DNA from: Zygnema cylindricum
Lineage: Eukaryota > Streptophyta > Zygnematophyceae > Zygnematales > Zygnemataceae
DNA: 64,000 nucleotides
Direction of reading: 5' to 3'
Assembly (NCBI GenBank): GCA_037447655.1
Contig: JBBHKE010001328.1
Span: forward strand, 91,082-155,081
In this document: positions 56,746-64,000 of the stretch, piece by piece
Position numbering within the stretch: the first letter of the stretch is position 1
How the letters are laid out: every line of letters begins with the position of its first letter
The notes under the pieces: model-generated
What the model saw: the letters and a program-made list of their open reading frames with translations, nothing else
The model's database searches: none
Told to the model about the DNA's origin: nothing
Program-made: the position numbers and the translations under genes

Positions 56746-56959
56746 AGGCTTAGGATGCGCGTTCGAGTTTGAATAAATGCCATCTGATTTCCAGAAGACA
56801 CGTATACTCTGGGTTGATCATTTCGACTCGTTTAAGGATTTATTTCGGTTCAGTATCTTACTTTTCACACTCCTAAGTTTATATGGCCACTCATAAATGA
56901 CGAGCGTCACGCCCTTTTTCCTTATCATCTTCCACGCATCTGCGTGTACGGACTAACTT

Positions 56960-58600
56960 GTGAGGATTGTCACACCCTCTCGAATTACAACTTCAACCGG
57001 GTTTATAAGATCATTTTTTCCCTGCATCAATTTGGTGTCACAACGCGAGGAGGCTATGAGGCGGTAGTCCCCAGCTTACGGGCGATTCTTGAATTGCATC
57101 CGGACTAAGTGCTTGTCGAAGTTGACATTGCCAATGCCTTTAACAACGTCAATCAAAGTGCCATTTTCCGCGAGCTACGACACGCGCCGTCTCCTATTAA
57201 ACAAACTTTTCCTTTTGTTCGTGACTTTTACCCAAACCGAGCCCTTTACTTTATTCAATTGCAGGCCCAATCGGGGGACGTTACCACTTTGGAAAAAATA
57301 AGTGATACTCGTCAAGGTGACCTTTAAAGAGCCTTTTTATTTGCCCTCGCTCACCTGGAAGCGTGAGAGCATTGGTCTCGCCTTGTCGAAGTTGTTTTTT
57401 CTCTTCTGTAGTTTTCGACACTAATATCATTGGCCCGTCGGAAGAAGTAGTTCTTGCCTTTCACCGTTTTGTTGAGTACCTTTCTAAGATACACCTTTCC
57501 GTTAAGTCATTAGATGTGTCGTATGGAGCCTTACTGGTCTACCAATGGATTTCACTCTCCAATCAAGATTCCACATTTCCACTTTTTAAAAGTGTATAAG
57601 GGCTTTAGGTTCCCTATCGGAGCACTTGTTTTTTTCCGAGTTTGTTAAAGACGCCTTGTTGGACAACCTTTCTCGTTGTGAGAACCTTCCCTTTCTGATT
57701 CACAAGTGGCGTTTGCTACTTTAACTCGTTCATTTGAACAATAACCATTGTACTTCGCTTGCAATTTACCCCCAAACTCTTCTTTCTTTTCATCCCTTTC
57801 CAAATTTGATGATCGCCTCTTTGGAATTCTACATCTTGTCATCCATGGTATCTTTGATCGCCCGGAAGGACTACTCGCTTATTGACAACCTGCTTTATTA
57901 GTTGTTTGCGGGGGTCTTGGTTTGCGTCTTACAACCACTTTGGCGCCAACCGTTTACCTTGGGAGTTGGGCTTTGGTGGAACCTATTATTAATTCAAGGT
58001 TTTTTATGGACAAAACTCCTAATCTAGCTCATACGGTCTCTCACGTCGAGAAGGGCTAGTTCTCGTTCCAATAGATGTTATTGTCCACTCCAACACTTTA
58101 ACCGATCGAGGCGTTCTCGCGTCCTCTACCACCTTCATCAAATTCACTCACAAGTGCAACAAGACATTGTCGTTATGTAGCCATCGTCAAATTCAAAGAC
58201 CTACTTGAGGCGCTCCCTATGGCTGAAGCGCGGGGTCGACTCCTGTCATGTTCAGGGCATGGGGCTGGAGCTTGGTTTGTTGCTACACCAATTTTCACTA
58301 CACTCCGTTTATCTTCTTCTCAATTTTCCATTGCGCTTCGCTTACAACTTTGCTTGCTGCACCCTTCCCTTTTAGGCAAGCCCCGTTGCATTTGTGGTCA
58401 ATCTATAGACAAGCAACGTGTCCATTTGCTTTGCACAGTGGGGAGCGATCAATAACACACGACATATTACTAGATGGAATCGTCGCCATGGGTTGTGAAG
58501 CAAGATACGCAGTCAAGCGTAGGGTGTCACATAACCGCATTTTGTCGACCCACAAATACAAAGTAAGTTCGATTGGCCATCCTTTCAGGACGATGTAAAT
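56960..58600 (+). pseudogene. Degenerate non-LTR (LINE) reverse transcriptase
   Basis: Motifs of a LINE-type RT appear in order across shifting frames. QFGVTTRGGYEAVVPSLRA and LELHPD (about 57030-57105) are followed by LVEVDIANAFNNVNQSAIF (RT motif A, 57110-57165), FVRDFYPNRALYF, SDTRQGDL (about 57300-57325) and LFALAHLEA. FDTNIIGPSEEVVLAF (from about 57415) is where a (Y/F)ADD box should be. The box is reduced to F-D, so catalysis is lost. Near the end, RLLSCSGHGAGAWF, ALRLQLCLLHPS and CICGQSIDKQRVHLL (58228-58440) match the C-terminal cysteine-containing region of LINE-like RTs that I recall from mosses, lycophytes and charophytes. No endonuclease domain was recognised. Confidence 0.82.
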
Positions 58601-59690
58601 ATACTCTAAATTTACACTTTCTACATACAGCAAAAGATTCTCCCGTTGCAACATTCAATTTTGGAAAATAACATTTACTGTAGCACATAAGATGTACACA
58701 CCCTAAAAGTATCAGAGGAGTGAAATTCATATATGCTTTCCATTTTAGTACCATTCTGTAGCATGTAAACGAGTGTTTCAAGGAGATATTGTTACTGATG
58801 TTCCTTAAAGATTCTTCAAGCTTATGGCAAGAACTTTGACCACCTGACTTTTTCTCTTTTCCCAATAGTGAGAGAATCACTCTCAAGTTTTCAGTGTGGT
58901 GCTCATGGGGAAAACACTAGCCACACTAAACGTGTACAATTGGTGCGCTTGGTAGACTGCAGTAAGAACCACGACGACAAGCAATAAAAACCTTACACAT
59001 TGTATAGGCCATGTGCCTTTCCACAAAGTGGATGCAAATCGACCAAAAAACGTGAGGAAAACTTTGTCATAGGATATTCTTTGACACTCCCTCTGCCATT
59101 CACCAACCTTCGAGGAAAAAGCTTTTGGGTTCTAAAATGTAACAACAAAGTGCGTACAATGACGTAATACACATAAACACTTGTACAAATTTCGAATTTA
59201 GTTTACTTATACAGATATTTCATTCTGATTTGCATTTGAAAGACCATATAGACAATTTTTAATGTCTAAACGCAGCCTACATGGTACCAATAAAAATTTA
59301 ACACATAAGCGAAAAGCTGCTTACGGGCACGACCTAATGGATTCTGCAAGATATCAGCCAGGAAATGTGTCCTGGGATCACTTCATAGACAAGGCATAAG
59401 CCCTCAAAAAAAAAAAAAATGAAACCACCAAAAACACTCCTTCCTTTGATACCCGAGAATTTGAACTTTTTTGTTATTATTATTTTCAAGGATAGCCTCA
59501 GTAAACCCAAAAGATCCCTAACAGGTTGTCCTTATCCCCAACAACTTTCTCTTGACTCTTTTTCAAAAGATAAGAATCCTTCCAATATTTTGCAATCAAA
59601 ACTGACCGAGCGACAAGTATTACATGCATGAAATTGGGAAAAAAAAACGACATCATCAAAACTAACCGCATAATCCGAAAAAAGAAAAAA
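58601..59690. other. 3' flank of U2AF gene, no gene recognised
   Basis: Between the LINE remnant and the U2AF stop codon there is only AT-rich sequence. The part next to 59707 is probably 3' untranslated region. Confidence 0.5.
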
Positions 59691-59707
59691 GCCAAAGCAA
59701 AAAAGGA

Positions 59708-62196
59708 CTATTGGCCGGCGTAATCTGCCCGAGCAAATTTTTCTTCCGGATAATACAAAGCAATCACCGAATTTCCACCGAATTTTCGTCCATTCAAAGA
59801 TTGTTTGGCTTTTTGTGCTCCAGATATGTCCATGTACTCCACAAAAACCTGAAAAAAAAGAATTAAAAGAAAAAAAAAGTTTAAAAAGAAAAAACAGAAT
59901 AAAAAAGAACAAAAAATTACAAAAAAAAAAAATGACCTAGACATTCAAGACATAACTACTGATGGCCACTTTCGCAACAAAACATAATTATATTTATATA
60001 AATAAAAGAAGGCCTAATAAGAAAATACAGAAAAAGACTTCAGAAATTGAAAAGCATAGAAGAGACTTGACACCCTTAGAAAAAATAGATGGGAAACAAA
60101 CAGTAGAATCAGGGTGAAGTTGCATCAGCCGATTAGTGAGGTTGTTTGCAGAAATCCAGACCTCTCCATACTATGCTGTACCACTTATTTTGTTTTTATC
60201 CACGAACAACATTACATAGAATCTTGCCAATATTCTCCAAAGGTAATAACCATTGGGTATTCATTCGCGAGGCATTCACTCCAATCGGTTCTTTAATTTA
60301 CTACCCACTTCACCTCGAGGTGGGTAGTCAATGAAAGAAAAGGAAGAGTGACAACACATGGATGTTAAAGATAAGTGTCACGATGGACTACCAACGAAAT
60401 TCTCAAAATTTGCAGATTATTTCGTAACGCTCTTTTGCCACGCTATTTCTGGCAACGCTATTTCGTCACGCTATTCCTAGTAAGGCGTCTACAAAGAGTA
60501 TAGGAGTTGTCGTACAATGACTTGGTACACAAGTACATGGTATGCAAATGAAGATTTTAACTTAAAATTGGTCAATGTGAAAAATATTTGACGATTTTTC
60601 AATATTCAATCTTAACTTACGTGGTACCACTCAATTTAGAACACGTAGTTCACAAGCTCTACGAGATGGAACATCGTCCAAAATATACCAGCCAGTAATG
60701 TTGGCCGTACAATTACAAAATTTCCTAATGGAACTTCACCCTCAAGCAGTACAGTGGAGATTGAGTCAATTTTGTAAAAAAAAAAAGGAAAAATTAAAAC
60801 AAATGTAAAAATGAAAAAAAAGCTCGCCCACCTTTCCGACACCAGGAAGAGCTTCGCCATTTGGACCAGGTCTAGGAATGACCAAATTTGCAATTGGACC
60901 TGAAGAAAAACAACAAGTGAAAGAAAAAAAAAATCAGCAAAATTAAAGGCCTCCCCAAACCAGAAAAAAAAAACAAGAAAACACTACCGATTTACTAACA
61001 TTAACTTAGATGAAAAGACTCTAAAATGATTCACAAACCTGTAACGGCGTAAATTTATTCTAAATCAAAAAATATTACTGATAAAAAATTGAATTTAGAT
61101 TACTGCAAAATCTTGTCGATGGAAAACCACAAGTCTCGAAGGAGAGAGTTGCCGGTACAAATGTTTCTTGAATACATATATATATATAACTTACATACAT
61201 ACATGTAGTTTTTAATATGTGTCGTTTTTAACACCACTACATCTAGCCCACACAATTATAAAAACAAAGTTAAAATACTGCATTGTTACGCACAAAGGTA
61301 GGGAGGGAAAAGGGAGTATGAAGAGAAATTGCCAAGCTTAGGCCGGACTTACGAACAACATTTACTGAGGATGTGACTCAAATAAAAATGAGACATGGAT
61401 TAAAGCAAATGTGAGATTACCATATTTTCCACACTCTTCTCTCATGTCTTCCATAATCTCTTCGTAATCCTCGTCGTTAGAAAGCTCATTTGGCGCCACA
61501 ACCTGAAAACCCATTACACATTTTCTTGGAGTTTTTTAACGGTCTTCTTGGGGTATTTTTGAGAGTTTTCCTAGGGTTTTTAGGGGTTTATCTAGGGAAT
61601 GTTACAGAATGCCTGCGTCTACCATAGAGAATTCTATGACCGAAGAAACTTCCAATCACACAACAGTAAGAAAACAAAAAAAAAAACTTACAAATTTTTC
61701 TTTGTGAAAAAAGTGATTTGGTTTTTTTAAGGTTTTTCACACCCGATTCAAAAACAAACAACATAAACTAAGTCGGTTGCAAATGCAAAAAATTCAAACC
61801 ATAGTTTACATGTGCAAAAACAATTGGAAACCCTATGTGGGGTAAACTGTAAGTATATGAAGTATTATGGCAAATAATATACGTATTATATATAATACGT
61901 ATATAGCATTGTTTGCAAAATTGAAATATGATCCAAGCTTTGTTCAATATGTATTTATTACGGGAATTTTAGAATTCTTATGGTCTTTCTAAGATATTGT
62001 AGTGCTTTTGCCAGACTCTCACCTGAGCTAAACAAACAACTTTCGTCGGAATTTCTGGCATAGCTCCGGACAATCCCGGAATGCCACCTGGCAGTCCCGG
62101 CATCACTCCTCCCATACCGGGCAACATTCCGGGAACATTCAACCCCATAGATCCGAGAGGAAGAGTATTTGCTCCACTAGCAGACAAAGCAATTCT
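59708..62196 (-). CDS. U2AF65: U2AF large subunit (U2AF65), C-terminal exons
   Basis: Nuclear splicing factor that binds the polypyrimidine tract and, through its C-terminal UHM, contacts SF1. Four exons are visible on the minus strand: 62196-62023, 61502-61421, 60899-60832 and 59848-59708 (TAG at 59710-59708). All have GT-AG introns and phases that join into 154 residues. The first exon encodes a Gly/Met/Pro-rich linker ending PTKVVCLAQ. The next two give NDEDYEEIMEDMREECGKYG and NLVIPRPGPNGEALPGVGK. The last gives VFVEYMDISGAQKA and NGRKFGGNSVIALYYPEEKF, with the R-x-F motif (RKF) of UHM domains. The wording is plant-like. The RS domain, RRM1 and RRM2 lie upstream beyond an intron longer than 1.8 kb that leaves the window. 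Introns hold repeats and a microsatellite, but the exons are undamaged, so the gene is probably functional. Confidence 0.95.
60470..60745 (+). repeat. Dispersed repeat, copy 2, in U2AF last intron
   Basis: Same repeat as 56470-56745, lying within the intron between the last two U2AF exons (60831-59849) and antisense to the gene. Confidence 0.85.
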
Positions 62197-62439
62197 CTGC
62201 AGGGAAAAAAAGGTGTAAGGAAAAATGATTTGACGAGAATCGTTAGACCGAAACTCATTCGAACCGCACAGAAACATTCACCATAATTTTTCTCTTAGTC
62301 ACGAGGAAAACAGTAGAAAGGAGAGAAAATTGTGAAAGTTGTGACTTTGTACGAGCGGAAATGAATGCATGGAACAGACAAAAGTCCAAAGATAACAATA
62401 AGATTTGCATATATATGTACAAATAACATAAATAATACT

Positions 62440-62630
62440 TGAATTTATATATAAATACATATATATATGTATGTATATATGCATGTATGCACGTATGCAT
62501 GTATGCATGTATGTATGTATGTATGTATGTATGTATGTATGTATGTATGTATGTATGTATGTATGATGTATGTATCATAATGTATATGTATGTATGTATG
62601 TAGTATGTATATGTGTATGCATGTATCGGA
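62440..62630. repeat. (ATGT)n microsatellite in U2AF intron
   Basis: An uninterrupted ATGT/GTAT tetranucleotide run at about 62510-62565 is flanked by imperfect TATG/GCATG repeats. The open frames it generates (His-Thr-Tyr-Ile repeats on the minus strand) are artefacts. Confidence 0.95.
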
Positions 62631-63886
62631 TCGGTATGATGTGATAGTTTTTGCGTGTGTGATGTTTGAGGGTGTGAATAACAGGAGAATAGGCAAGGGA
62701 GAGGAAGAAGAGACGGAGAGAGGTTGGAGGAACAGGAGGAGCAATGGGGAATGACCGTGTATGTCAAATAGAGGGACTGAATGCGATTCAGAAAAGGCAG
62801 AAGGGTCAGGACCAGAGGAGAACTCGGAGAGGTGAAAGAGGGGAGAGAGAGGGGAGAGAAAGAGGTGCTTTGACACATATTTCAGAAAGAGGTTCAACAG
62901 TCATATTTTGTTTTTTACAATTTCTACTTTTACAGGTTTAGTGTCTTATTTTTCTAAGTATTTTTGAAGATGTTTAGGTAATTTTGGTATTCTTAATTTT
63001 TATTTATTCTTTTGATTTTTTTTATTTTCAACTTAGTGTGGTCCTTTCTTGGTTTTTTTTGGTTTTGGGTTTGAGGCAGAGAGAGAAAGAGGAAGTATTA
63101 AATAATTTTGATACACTGAAGTCGTTCCAAAAGAAAAAAAGAGAATTGAAGAATATGTTTGACTTTTTGGATAAATAAACAGTTGTACTACAGAAAGACC
63201 TTAATTTACAAAAGAAAAATTTAAAAGCAGAATCTAACAAGAAAACTCTTTTTCCAAATAACGATTCTGACCAAATATACGACAAACAAAATCGTAATTA
63301 TCGTAATTTATCAAAAAATATGCTTCGCAAAAGAAAAAAATAATTCTGCAAAATCCTCAAAACAACGATCTCAAGGGGAAGCGATAAGAGAACACAACTT
63401 CATTCAAAAATGCCGCAACCAAAATTACAAGTGAAAACCAAGTGTAAACCAAATATAAAGTACAATCCCCAAAAAATCATTTCCAAAAGAAGACTATTGT
63501 AGCTTCTGCAGGCGAATCTTTACAAAACTATTGAATATTCACCTGGACGTTGGTTTACTAGTTAATCAATACACCTAATTGTACACAAGAGCCTTTTCTG
63601 ATCAAATTTGTTTTACGAGGTGAATATCTACAACTACTACGAATTTACTTGAATGTTTGTTTTATGGTGAATATCTGCATATTCGTAGACCTACATCTGT
63701 ATACCTAATCAAAAATGTTGTACGTAGATATCCTGAGACGCAATTAGTACGTGTCAGTGTTTGCTTACTTGCGTCTCAAAATCTCTACGCAAAAAGATTT
63801 TGCATTGGTCGTATGAAATTACACAATTTCATTGAAAAACAAATGTCCAAGTAGTAGCATTAGAGATTCTCAAAATCACTATACAG
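62631..63886 (-). other. U2AF intron, no exon recognised
   Basis: I looked for RRM1 or RRM2 motifs on the minus strand and found none. The part at 62690-62880 is purine-rich on the plus strand, hence pyrimidine-rich in the transcript. Confidence 0.55.
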
Positions 63887-63888
63887 TA

Positions 63889-64000
63889 CACCGCCAATCG
63901 TTATTAGCGTTGTGTACGCTAATCCCGTCCCGCTTTTTTTTTTTTTTATTCTCAAATAGAATCATCAACACTATTTAAAAAAAACCATAATTCCTAATTA
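63889..64000 (-). mobile_element. MITE, second copy, cut by window edge
   Basis: After TA (63887-63888), CACCGCCAATCGTTATTAGCG and the following GTGTACGCTAATCCCGTCCC match the reverse complement of 43127-43040, so this copy is inverted relative to the first. The T run and ATTCTCAAATAGAAT block also match. It probably lies in the U2AF intron. Confidence 0.85.

Noticed and set aside
59498-59944. Minus-strand Phe-rich frames upstream of the last U2AF exon
   Set aside because: They read through the pyrimidine-rich intron end and exon in one frame. Only 59708-59848 is exon.
60290-60330. CTACCCAC/GTGGGTAG inverted repeat as a terminator or regulatory hairpin
   Set aside because: It is an 8-bp intronic inverted repeat with no supporting context, expected at this frequency by chance.
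62255-62897. Minus-strand frames encoding His-Thr-Tyr-Ile repeats
   Set aside because: They are translations of the (ATGT)n microsatellite inside a U2AF intron.

Overview
The window is nuclear DNA from a eukaryote, most likely a streptophyte (a charophyte-grade alga or an early-diverging land plant). Two host genes point that way. One is the 3' end of a plant-type U2AF large subunit gene on the minus strand (59708-62196, upstream exons outside the window). The other is the 3' part of a Root_cap/LEA-related gene on the plus strand (39199-40042), a family I know from green plants. Both have canonical GT-AG introns. Nothing looks bacterial: no operons, rRNA genes or CRISPR arrays. I cannot name the species from sequence alone.

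Most of the window is nested, decayed LTR retrotransposons. By region: 1-1.8 kb, an antisense copia LTR abutting a copia RT/RNase H fragment; 1.8-4.5 kb, degenerate repeats; 4.9-7.9 kb, a gag-protease element with no visible reverse transcriptase; 8.3-16.2 kb, a non-autonomous copia derivative (H, minus) whose LTR and gag carry three nested insertions; 16.6-24.0 kb, a nearly full-length dead copia element (K, plus) with a 5-bp target-site duplication and another insertion in its 5' LTR; 25.0-26.0 kb, an LTR/gag-start remnant of the J family; 28.1-33.3 kb, fragments F, E and D; 33.3-39.2 kb, the best preserved copia element (C, minus), which ends inside the coding sequence of the Root_cap-like gene; 41-44 kb, local short repeats, a 62-bp array and a MITE; 44.3-47.5 kb, J-family LTR-like DNA; 49.3-50.5 kb, a solo LTR with a triplicated core promoter; 53-58.6 kb, a tRNA-derived SINE head, a tandem duplication and a dead LINE; 59.7-64 kb, the U2AF gene and a second MITE copy.

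The copia elements share an unusual layout. The gag start codon lies in the LTR, with exactly 20 nt from its first base to the LTR end at every readable LTR end of the A/E/F/C/deleted-element group. The reading frame then runs straight through a primer-binding site complementary to the anticodon arm of initiator tRNA-Met (a half-tRNA primer, as in Drosophila copia, Ty5 and, from memory, Volvox Osser). The 1-kb LTRs also carry, on their antisense strand, a tRNA-like module with a box B and T-arm (nine copies here), and a dense cluster of GTAC motifs arranged as an imperfect inverted repeat upstream of a TATA box.

For most coding entries, frames are broken by stops and indels, so they are listed as pseudogenes. 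Boundaries given with a matching target-site duplication (9103-10160, 12959-14390, 16564-24031, 49341-50521) are firm. Others are inferred by comparing copies within the window.
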